Below, piece after piece: positions 52,871-59,979 of a stretch of 64,000 nt of DNA; position 1 is the first letter of the stretch; each line of letters begins with the position of its first letter. Under the pieces are notes generated by a model. The model worked only from the letters and a program-made list of their open reading frames with translations, had not been told where the DNA came from and did not search any database. The position numbers and the translations under genes are program-made. The stretch comes from Burkholderia sp. IMCC1007 (GTDB lineage: Bacteria; Pseudomonadota; Gammaproteobacteria; Burkholderiales; Burkholderiaceae). The stretch is from positions 26,601-90,600 of the forward strand of contig NZ_JAPVQY010000030.1 of assembly GCF_027257875.1 (NCBI RefSeq), given 5' to 3'.

Positions 52871-54213
52871 AACTCTTCGACCCGCACGGATTCGGCAATT
52901 CTGCGATCTCGTATGCCGGCCTGCTCGAGAAGATCGAGATCCTGCGCTCGATGTTGCGCTGGGCACCCAAACTCGAGCGTGTCGACATCGAGAAGCTGCT
53001 CAACCAGGCGAATGTCCTGCGCGACGAAGTCATGCAGATGTCGCGCAAGGAGCGCTTCGTCGAGGCCGCCGTGGCCGCGCCGCAGACGTCCGATGCGGCC
53101 GATGCATCCGGCGCACCTGAGGCGCCCGATGCGCCGGAAGCGGCCGCGCCCCCGGCGCAACGACGCCGACAGGCACTGATCGAGCGCAGTTTCATTTTCG
53201 AGGGTATTTTTGGCGACAATCCAAAGCTGCTCGCCGCGCTCGAAATCGCCGAGAAGGCCGCGCCGACCGATCTGCCCGTGCTGATCGACGGCGAGAGCGG
53301 GACCGGCAAGGAATTGATGGCGAAAGTCATCCACGCGAACGGTGCGCGCGCCGACCGGCCATACATCTCGGTGAACTGCGGCGCGATTCCCGACAACCTG
53401 CTCGAGTCGGAACTGTTCGGCCATCGGCGCGGCGCGTTCACGGGTGCCGCAAACGATCGCAAGGGCAAGTTCGAGAGCGCGCACACCGGCACGATCTTCC
53501 TCGACGAGATCGGCGAATTGCCGCTGTCGGGCCAGGTCAAGCTGCTGCGCGTGCTGGAGTCGCACGAGATCCAGCGGGTCGGGTCGGACGAGCCGATCAC
53601 CGTCGATACGCGCATCGTCGCCGCCACCAACAAGAATCTGCGGCAATTGAGCGAACAGGGGCTGTTTCGCGAGGACCTGTTCTATCGGCTGAGCGTCATT
53701 CACCTGACGTTGCCGGCGCTGCGCGAGCGGCGCGACGAAATTCCGCTGCTGCTCGCGTACTTCGGCGACGAAGCGGCCGGGGCACTGAAGCGCAGGCCGA
53801 TCAGGACGACGCCGAAGCTGCGCGACTTCCTGCTGACCTACGCGTATCCGGGCAACATTCGCGAATTGCGCAACCTCGTCTACCGCCTGTCATGCCTCGC
53901 CGGCGAGGTCGCGGATATCGAGCACCTGCCCGAAGACATCCGCCCGAAACTCGCGTCGAGCGCGTTGCGTGCGACGAGCGACGGCACGTCGGGCAGGCCG
54001 ATGTCGCTCAGCGACGCAAAGCGCGCCGCGAGCGACGAAGCGGAGCGTGCATTCCTCGAGCGCGGGCTGCAGGAGACCGGCGGAACCGTGGCCGAGCTCG
54101 CGCGCCGTTGCGAGATGAACCGGTCGCACCTGCAGATGCTGCTCAAGAAGCACGGCATCCGTTCGAAAGCGTTCCGTCATCCGGACGGCACGGCGACCGA
54201 CAAGGACGCGTGA
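52867..54213 (+). CDS. Sigma-54-dependent transcriptional activator
   Basis: A 448-residue bacterial enhancer-binding protein. The ATPase core has Walker A GESGTGKE (142-149), the sigma-54 contact loop GAFTGA (189-194, intact), FLDEIGE (211-217) and the R-finger region REDLFYRLSV. A Fis-type HTH ends the protein (GGTVAELARRCEMNRSHLQM). The first 100 residues are not a receiver or GAF domain but a helical segment with an Ala/Pro linker, so the input is unusual. Its ATG overlaps the exporter stop by 4 bases. It is the obvious activator of the -24/-12 promoters in this block. Confidence 0.94.
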   Translation: MKLFDPHGFGNSAISYAGLLEKIEILRSMLRWAPKLERVDIEKLLNQANVLRDEVMQMSRKERFVEAAVAAPQTSDAADASGAPEAPDAPEAAAPPAQRRRQALIERSFIFEGIFGDNPKLLAALEIAEKAAPTDLPVLIDGESGTGKELMAKVIHANGARADRPYISVNCGAIPDNLLESELFGHRRGAFTGAANDRKGKFESAHTGTIFLDEIGELPLSGQVKLLRVLESHEIQRVGSDEPITVDTRIVAATNKNLRQLSEQGLFREDLFYRLSVIHLTLPALRERRDEIPLLLAYFGDEAAGALKRRPIRTTPKLRDFLLTYAYPGNIRELRNLVYRLSCLAGEVADIEHLPEDIRPKLASSALRATSDGTSGRPMSLSDAKRAASDEAERAFLERGLQETGGTVAELARRCEMNRSHLQMLLKKHGIRSKAFRHPDGTATDKDA

Positions 54214-54245
54214 GCGTCGCGCGCGTCCGCTCGCTGCCCGATCGA

Positions 54246-55016
54246 TCAGCGTTGCACGGCAGGGTTGGCGAGCGTGCGGTCCGACGCATCGGGATCGTCG
54301 GCGCGGATCACGATACAGGTGACGTTGTCCCGGCCGCCCTCGCGCAACGCGAGCTCGACCAGCGCGTCCGTTGCGCGCGCGCAATCGCCGCAGGCGAGGG
54401 CGGCCGCGATGTCGGCTTCTTCCATCTCGTTGCTCAGGCCGTCGCTGCACAACAGGAACATGTCGCCGTCGCACACGTCGATGCGCCGTTCGTCGAGATG
54501 CAGTTGCTCGGCCGCGCCGACAGCGCGCGTGATCAGGTGCTGTGACGGGTGATGGCGCGCCTGCTGCGCGCTCAGGTGGCCCTGCGCCTGCAGTTCCGCG
54601 ACGTGGCTGTGGTCGAGCGTGAGTTGCGTCAGGTGCGCGTCGCGGTACAGGTAGATCCGGCTGTCGCCGGCCCAGAGCCAGCCGCATTGACGGCCGCTCG
54701 CAAGCAGCACCGCTACCGTGCTCCCGATCATGCGCACGCCGCGCTGGGCGGCCGCTTCGCGCAGGTGCGCGTTGACGGCATCGAGCGCGGTGCGCGCTGC
54801 GTCGACGAAGTCCGCCAGCGTGGCCGGTGCGGCCAGCCGCTCCAGCGCGTGCACGATCATCCGGCTCGCGAGATCGCCGGCCGAATGTCCGCCCATGCCG
54901 TCCGCCACGGCCCACAGGCCACGGTGCGGCAACGCGAGGCACGCGTCTTCGTTGATTTCGCGAACCAGGCCCACGTCGGTGCGTGACGCCGAAGTCCATT
55001 GCAGTTCTGCGCTCAC
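54246..55016 (-). CDS. PP2C-type Ser/Thr protein phosphatase
   Basis: A 256-residue PPM phosphatase with all metal-binding motifs: REINEDACL, VADGMGGHSAGDLAS, WAGDSRIYL, LCSDGLSNEM and GGRDNVTCIVI. No membrane segment. It lies 84 bases after precursor gene 1 on the same strand and may be expressed with it. It presumably reverses the kinase encoded at 57364. Confidence 0.94.
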   Translation of the reverse strand: MSAELQWTSASRTDVGLVREINEDACLALPHRGLWAVADGMGGHSAGDLASRMIVHALERLAAPATLADFVDAARTALDAVNAHLREAAAQRGVRMIGSTVAVLLASGRQCGWLWAGDSRIYLYRDAHLTQLTLDHSHVAELQAQGHLSAQQARHHPSQHLITRAVGAAEQLHLDERRIDVCDGDMFLLCSDGLSNEMEEADIAAALACGDCARATDALVELALREGGRDNVTCIVIRADDPDASDRTLANPAVQR

Positions 55017-55100
55017 GGCGCGCCATTCCTTTTCGTCCAGGGCGTGTCGATGCCGATCACGGGCTTGCGAACCTGCGTTGCCGATTGGCGGGAACCGGCG

Positions 55101-55385
55101 CTAGACGAGCCGGTTCCTGCCGTCTGCGCCGACCCCGACCACGATGTTCGCGCCGGGCGCCGAATTCGCGACGTCGATGTTCTGAACCTGGTTGAGGACC
55201 TGGTTCGCGTAGAACGTGTTGTACGTCTGATAGAGGTTGACGACCGGCCCGAACGCCGGAGCCGGCGGCGCGTAGGGCTGGATCCAGCCGAATACCCACG
55301 GCGCGCCTGCGCCGCGGATGAACGACATCGTCTTGCGGTCGAGGTCGTGCTGCATGTGAAGGTCGGTAATCGCGAGCGTGGTCAT
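55101..55385 (-). CDS. Putative double-glycine-type precursor peptide 1
   Basis: A 94-residue small protein. Residues 1-26 match the leaders of the other two precursors without gaps: L4, I6, D8, L9, L15, R17, M20, I23, G25, with Ala26 in place of the second Gly. The predicted mature part (68 residues) has a Pro/aromatic segment (APWVFGWIQPYAPPAPAFGP) and an Asn/Val/Gln-rich tail; it has no Cys. GGAG lies 7 bases before the ATG. A perfect -24/-12 promoter lies 47 bases upstream. I infer export by the C39 exporter at 49799. Confidence 0.78.
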   Translation of the reverse strand: MTTLAITDLHMQHDLDRKTMSFIRGAGAPWVFGWIQPYAPPAPAFGPVVNLYQTYNTFYANQVLNQVQNIDVANSAPGANIVVGVGADGRNRLV

Positions 55386-55432
55386 GATGAGTCTCCGGAT
55401 GGGCTTGCCGACGGATCGGGTAAGCCGATACG

Positions 55433-55448
55433 TGCAAACCTCGTGCCA
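55433..55448 (-). promoter_or_regulatory. Sigma-54 promoter of precursor gene 1
   Basis: On the minus strand TGGCACGAGGTTTGCA, an exact match to the consensus TGGCACG-N4-TTGCW, with the start expected near 55422. It faces away from the promoter at 55772; the 323 bases between them could hold shared activator sites. Confidence 0.85.
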
Positions 55449-55771
55449 TGCGTGACACAACCCGCGTGCGTCGTGCGTCGATCCGGTGAGCGCCGCATGC
55501 GGCAAGGCACGGCGTCATCGACACGCGTTGCTTGCATGCTAGTGCGTCGCGGCCTGGTCCTGCAATGGTTGGATGCACGACGACAGTCGGGTGCGCGAAC
55601 GTGGTCGCGAAACCGACACATGCGCTGGCGAACGCGGACGGCTGCCCGGCGCGCCAACTGGTGTTGCCGCACGAACGAAATCATCGGCAAATGGTTGGCC
55701 GCGCGCCGACAGCGCGGCGCCCGGCTCGCCGGGCATGCCGCGCCAGCATTGCGCGGCGGGCGCCGGGCCAT

Positions 55772-55787
55772 TGGCATGCTTGATGCA
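55772..55787 (+). promoter_or_regulatory. Sigma-54 promoter of the LRAT-like operon
   Basis: TGGCATGCTTGATGCA: GG and GC 10 bases apart, one mismatch in each block; the same TGGCATG-N4-ATGC variant as at 43890. It lies 67 bases before the ATG at 55855. Confidence 0.7.
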
Positions 55788-55854
55788 GGTTAGTTGGCAA
55801 CCGGCTGACCCTTCGGCAACACGGGCGGCCGCCAACCTGCAGACGGAGCCCGCC

Positions 55855-56400
55855 ATGGAACGCGACCTTCAACCCGTGAACAGCACTGTGTCGCGCACGG
55901 CAGCCTGCGCCGCGGACGCAATCGCGCATGCGGCTTCGCTTTCCGGCGGCATCGACACACTGCCGCTCGGCGCACACCTGGTTTCAGATCGCGACGGCTA
56001 CAGCCATCACGGCATCTACGTCGGCGACGGGCGCGTCGTCCACTACGCGGGGCTGTGCACGTCACTGCATCGCGGCCCGATCGAGGAAGTCACGCTCGAA
56101 CGCTTCGCCGCCGGTCACGCGGTTCGCGTCGTGCCGCATCCGTACGCTGCCTATGCGGGGCGCACCGCGGTGCTGCGCGCGCGTTCCCGTCTCGGCGAAA
56201 ACCGCTACCGCCTGCTGACGAACAACTGCGAGCACTTCTGCACGTGGTGCGTGGAAGGCACGGGCCACAGCGAGCAGGTTCGCACGTGCGTCATGCATCC
56301 GCGCACCGCATTTCGGTTCGCGCTGTCCGTATGCCGCGCGTTGCTCGCGGCGCGGCATGCGGACGGACGGTGCGCCGCAGCCGCCATCGTCGTCGCATGA
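55855..56400 (+). CDS. LRAT/NC-domain-like protein
   Basis: A 181-residue protein with the lecithin-retinol-acyltransferase-like (NlpC/P60-fold) signature: PLGAHLVSDRDGYSHHGIYV with the catalytic-type His, GRVVHYAG, and the nucleophile-type Cys in LTNNCEHFCTWCVEG. LRAT-like enzymes move acyl chains from lipids to amines or act as thiol hydrolases. Start at 55855 has GGAG 7 bases upstream; the upstream frame crosses the sigma-54 promoter. Its position between two precursor genes suggests a peptide-tailoring or host-interaction role, which is speculation. Confidence 0.85.
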   Translation: MERDLQPVNSTVSRTAACAADAIAHAASLSGGIDTLPLGAHLVSDRDGYSHHGIYVGDGRVVHYAGLCTSLHRGPIEEVTLERFAAGHAVRVVPHPYAAYAGRTAVLRARSRLGENRYRLLTNNCEHFCTWCVEGTGHSEQVRTCVMHPRTAFRFALSVCRALLAARHADGRCAAAAIVVA

Positions 56401-56442
56401 GCGACGTGCCGACGCGTTCGCCATCGCCACCAGGGGGCTCAA

Positions 56443-56685
56443 ATGAACGGAATCGAATCATCGCTGCGCATGCAGGTCGACAAGTGGCTCGCGCCGAGCG
56501 CGCGCGTGCCGGCGCGCGTCGTGCGCTTCAGCCGCATGCCCGCGCAACGGCGGCGCTTCGTCTGCGTCGAGGCCGTGCATCCGGCCGGCACGATCGCGAT
56601 CTTCTTCTTTCGTCACGACGACGGCTCGTGGTGCGTATTCCCGCCGGCCGATCGGCGGCCCGCGATGATGGCGCGTGCCGCGTGA
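56443..56685 (+). CDS. Small conserved-looking hypothetical protein, 80 residues
   Basis: Not recognised. A purine-rich AGGGGG precedes the ATG, and it follows the LRAT-like gene by 42 bases, so it probably belongs to the same sigma-54 unit. The protein is basic with a beta-rich core (RRRFVCVEAVHPAGTIAIFF, then DDGSWCVFPP). It has no double-Gly leader. Confidence 0.65.
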   Translation: MNGIESSLRMQVDKWLAPSARVPARVVRFSRMPAQRRRFVCVEAVHPAGTIAIFFFRHDDGSWCVFPPADRRPAMMARAA

Positions 56686-56708
56686 CCGTGCGCCGGGCCG
56701 TGTATGGG

Positions 56709-56927
56709 TCAGCGCAACAGCGTCGGACGCGCCGGGAAAGCTGTTGCTTCGGCCACCGGTGCACGCGCGGGCGTCGCGGCGCGGGCGTCGGTGTGCAGGA
56801 AACGGAACGCCGGCGGCGCGAGCATCGAATGATGCGCACGGACGCGCGCGCCGCCGGTGATGGCGGCCATCGCCTGTTTGTCGAGGTCGACGCTTTCGGG
56901 AAGATCGTTGATGACGAGCACACCCAT
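56709..56927 (-). CDS. Putative double-glycine precursor peptide 2
   Basis: A 72-residue small protein whose first 26 residues align gap-free with precursors 1 and 3 (L4, I6, N7, D8, L9, L15, D16, M20, I23) and end GG. The mature part would be 46 residues, rich in Ala, Pro and Arg, without Cys. GGAG sits 6 bases before the ATG. Upstream there is only a weak -24/-12 candidate at 56992-57007 (GG-N10-GC kept, other positions poor). Confidence 0.75.
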   Translation of the reverse strand: MGVLVINDLPESVDLDKQAMAAITGGARVRAHHSMLAPPAFRFLHTDARAATPARAPVAEATAFPARPTLLR

Positions 56928-56991
56928 GGTTGGCTCCGCGAAATCGGATGGAAGTGAGGCCGCCGCGCAACATCATGCGATGCGACGACGT

Positions 56992-57007
56992 AGCGGGAAT
57001 CTGTCCA
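56992..57007 (-). promoter_or_regulatory. Weak sigma-54 promoter candidate for precursor gene 2
   Basis: On the minus strand TGGACAGATTCCCGCT; spacing GG-N10-GC is correct but CAC and TT are lost. Position, 65 bases before the ATG, is comparable to the strong sites. The rest of 57008-57363 shows only a possible -10 TATGAT at 57157-57162 for the kinase gene. Confidence 0.3.
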
Positions 57008-57363
57008 GTATAGGATTCGCCGCACGGCCGCGCGCCCCGGAAAATCGGCGATGCGCACGGCCACGCGCCGACGGCGAAAACCTGAAGCCGATTCGCAACG
57101 CATCGACGCGGATTCTAGTTCCGGCACCGATTGCGCAGGGCGTCAGCGCAGACTAGTATGATTTGTTAGACGTCCTGTCAGAGAGCCGCGCGGGTGCGGC
57201 GCGCGGTCCGATTCGTCTGACGATGGCGTGCCGACGGGTGCGACGGTGCCAAGTGCATCACCGATACGTCGCGCGGCATGGGTGCGATGGAAGTCCTTGC
57301 CCTGGCGGCGCCATGACGCGCCGAAGCGGGTCGGCAAGCTGAAGCTGAGTAAACGGCATACGA

Positions 57364-59496
57364 ATGATGAGCTTTGCGCGGCTGATTCAGACATTCCAGA
57401 GCGGGACGCTATCGCAGGAAGCGTTCTTCTCGGAGATCGACCGGGTGCTGGCGACCGATCAGGTCGATTGTGCACGGCTGCGCGAAGTGCTCGACGAGAC
57501 GCAAACCACGCAACCGCTGTCGGACGATATCTATGCGGAAGTACTGAAGCGCATCGAACGCTGTCACGACAGAACGGCATCCGCGGACGATGCCACCCGC
57601 ATCCACGAGAGCCCGCTTCGGCCGGCGCCGGGTTCCGACACCCCGGCCGGGCCGGCGAGTGACGCGATGTCCGTCGGCGGCGAGCGCGTGAAAGGCATCG
57701 GCGATACGCTGAACGGGCGCTTCGTGCTGGAGGAATGCCTTGGCGTTGGCGGGATGGGTACCGTGTACAAGGCGCTCGACCTGCGCAAGCTGGAGGCCTC
57801 GGATCGCCGGCCGCACATCGCGATCAAGGTCCTCAACGTGCAGTTTCGCGGCCAGCCGACGTCGCTGATCGCACTTCAGCGTGAAGCCCGCAAGGCGCAG
57901 GCGCTCGCGCATCGCAACATCGTCACCGTCTACGACTTCGACCGGGACGGTCCGCTCGTCTACCTGACGATGGAGTACCTGTCGGGCCAGCCGCTCAGCA
58001 GGGTGCTGCGTGCGCCGGGCTTTGCGGGCATGCCGCTCGACAGCGCGTTGCCGATCATCGCCGGCATGGGGCACGCGTTGGCCTACGCGCATGAACGCGG
58101 CTTCGTCCACTGCGATTTCAAGCCCGCGAACGTGTTCCTCACTGACCGCGGCGAAGTGAAGGTGATCGACTTCGGGATCGCACGCGCATTCCAGCGGCGC
58201 GACGAAGATCCCGACGTCACCGTGTTCGATCCGGCGAGCCTCGGCGGCATCACGCCGGCCTACGCGAGCCCCGAAATGTTCGAGCATCTCGAGCCGGATC
58301 CGCGCGACGACGTCTACGCGCTCGCCTGTGTCACCTACGAATTGCTGACCGGACACCACCCGTTCAATCGGCTGTCGGCGACCCAGGCGCGCCACGATCA
58401 CCTGCGGCCCGAGCGCCACCCAGGCCTCGATCGCACGCAATGGCGAACCTTGAGCGCCGCGTTGTCGTTCGAGCGCGCGACGCGCACGCCCAGCGTCAAT
58501 CTGTTCCTGGAAGGCATGGGCGTGTTCAAGCGCCCCGCGCGGGCCTCGGGCGCACGGTTGGGGGCGGCCGTGGGTGCTTGCACGGTGGCGGCGGCCGCCG
58601 TGCTCTGGTACGGCTTTCAGGCATTGTCGCGCGGCGGCGACAGGCGTCCCGCCGCTGACACGGTCGTGCAAGCGTCAGCGGGCGGAGGAAATGGCGCGAC
58701 GGCGGGCGTTGCAGCCGGCAGCGCGCCCGCGGCCAGCGCGAGCGCCGTGTCCGCTACTGCCGGCGAGCCGCCGTCGGCACAGGCACAGGCATCGACACCG
58801 ACACCGGCGCCGGCACCGGTGATCTCGGCGGCATCCGCGATGGCTGCGCTCGCGCGCATCCCGTGTTCGGCGCTGGATGCGTCGGTGCAGGACCACGTGC
58901 TGCAGGTGCGCGGTTATGTGGAAGCCGGCGCCGGTATCGCGCGTTTGCGCACTGCGCTCGGCGGGATCGCGGGTGGGCAGACGGCCCGTGTCGACGTGCA
59001 TCCCGTCGATACCCACAATTGCGAGGTCGTGAACGCGCTTGCGCCGTACTGGCGAGCGAACCGGGCTGCATCACACGCCGCGTCGATCCGCACGCGAGCG
59101 CCTGATGCGCAACTCGCGGAAGGCAACCCGCTCGTGATAGACATCACGACACCCGGTTACGACTCGTACGTGAACGTGGATTATTACGTGCTCAACGGAA
59201 GCGTCGTGCATCTCGTGCCCAGCAGCCGCGAACGCGACAACCAGGCGCCGCCGAATTACACCGCGACGATCGGCAGCATGGGCGAGTGGGTGATCGGCAA
59301 GCCGTTCGGGACCGAGATGATCGCGCTGCTCGTCACGCCCGCGCCGCTGTTCGACGGTATGCGGCCGCCGTCCGAGCCGCGCGCCGCCTATCTCGCGGCC
59401 ATCGATCGGCAGTTGAAGCTGCTCGAGGCCAAGTACGGCGAAGGGCGCATTGCAGCGGATTTCATCCAGATCACGACGCATGCCAACGGCAACTGA
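57364..59496 (+). CDS. Membrane Ser/Thr protein kinase with extracytoplasmic DUF4384-type domain
   Basis: A 710-residue kinase. A 110-residue N-terminal region (FQSGTLSQEAFFSEIDRVL) precedes a Hanks-type kinase domain: GVGGMGTVY (127-135), Lys155, HCDFKPAN (249-256) and DFG (269-271), APE-like ASPE. The catalytic-loop Arg is Cys250, so this is a non-RD kinase, unlikely to need activation-loop phosphorylation. A membrane helix (about 397-418) and an Ala/Pro/Thr linker lead to a C-terminal domain resembling DUF4384 (GNPLVIDITTPGYDSYVNVD). It presumably phosphorylates targets read by the FHA protein and reversed by the PP2C phosphatase. Confidence 0.92.
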   Translation: MMSFARLIQTFQSGTLSQEAFFSEIDRVLATDQVDCARLREVLDETQTTQPLSDDIYAEVLKRIERCHDRTASADDATRIHESPLRPAPGSDTPAGPASDAMSVGGERVKGIGDTLNGRFVLEECLGVGGMGTVYKALDLRKLEASDRRPHIAIKVLNVQFRGQPTSLIALQREARKAQALAHRNIVTVYDFDRDGPLVYLTMEYLSGQPLSRVLRAPGFAGMPLDSALPIIAGMGHALAYAHERGFVHCDFKPANVFLTDRGEVKVIDFGIARAFQRRDEDPDVTVFDPASLGGITPAYASPEMFEHLEPDPRDDVYALACVTYELLTGHHPFNRLSATQARHDHLRPERHPGLDRTQWRTLSAALSFERATRTPSVNLFLEGMGVFKRPARASGARLGAAVGACTVAAAAVLWYGFQALSRGGDRRPAADTVVQASAGGGNGATAGVAAGSAPAASASAVSATAGEPPSAQAQASTPTPAPAPVISAASAMAALARIPCSALDASVQDHVLQVRGYVEAGAGIARLRTALGGIAGGQTARVDVHPVDTHNCEVVNALAPYWRANRAASHAASIRTRAPDAQLAEGNPLVIDITTPGYDSYVNVDYYVLNGSVVHLVPSSRERDNQAPPNYTATIGSMGEWVIGKPFGTEMIALLVTPAPLFDGMRPPSEPRAAYLAAIDRQLKLLEAKYGEGRIAADFIQITTHANGN

Positions 59497-59520
59497 CGAG
59501 TGCGAGCGGATGCGTCGCAG

Positions 59521-59979
59521 TCAGCGGCCCAGCGATTTCGCCGCTGCGTGAATGGCCTTGCGGATGCGCGGAAACGTGCCGCACCGGCATGCGATGTTCT
59601 TCATCGCCTCGTTGATCTGGTGGTCGTCGGGGCGAGGGCAGCGCATGAGCAGGGCCGTGGCGGCGATCAGCTGCGCGCTCTGGCAATAGCCGCACTGGAC
59701 GACGTCGACGGCAATCCATGCGGCCTTTAGCGCCCGCGCTTCAGCGCCGTCGAGCCCTTCGACAGTCGTGATGCGCGCGCCGTGCAGCGTCCCGACCGGG
59801 AGCTGGCAGGCTGGCACGGCCTGATCGTTCAACAGCACCGTGCATGCACCGCAGACCCCGACGCCGCAGCCGAATTTCGTGCCGGTCAGCTTTCGTTCGC
59901 ACCGGATCACCCAGAGCAGCGGTGTGTCGGGATCGGCATCGAGGTGAGCGGTTTCCCCGTTGATACGGACTGACACCAT
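59521..59979 (-). CDS. iorA: Isoquinoline 1-oxidoreductase-type small [2Fe-2S] subunit
   Basis: A 152-residue molybdenum-hydroxylase small subunit with two [2Fe-2S] clusters: plant-type CGVGVCGAC then C, and the helical QCGYCQSAQ and IACRCGTFPRI. AGGAG lies 7 bases before the ATG at 59979. It partners the large subunit upstream, which it overlaps by 73 bases. Electron transfer from the Mo site to a cytochrome is expected. Substrate assignment to isoquinoline is by family only. Confidence 0.92.
   Translation of the reverse strand: MVSVRINGETAHLDADPDTPLLWVIRCERKLTGTKFGCGVGVCGACTVLLNDQAVPACQLPVGTLHGARITTVEGLDGAEARALKAAWIAVDVVQCGYCQSAQLIAATALLMRCPRPDDHQINEAMKNIACRCGTFPRIRKAIHAAAKSLGR

Noticed and set aside
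57180..57363. Sigma-54 promoter before the kinase gene
   Set aside because: Several TGG and TGC words occur but none with the required 10-base GG to GC spacing.
43998..59496. Type VI secretion locus, suggested by FHA, kinase and phosphatase genes
   Set aside because: No Tss sheath, baseplate, membrane-complex or Hcp/VgrG genes; the transport genes are HlyD/TolC/ABC type.
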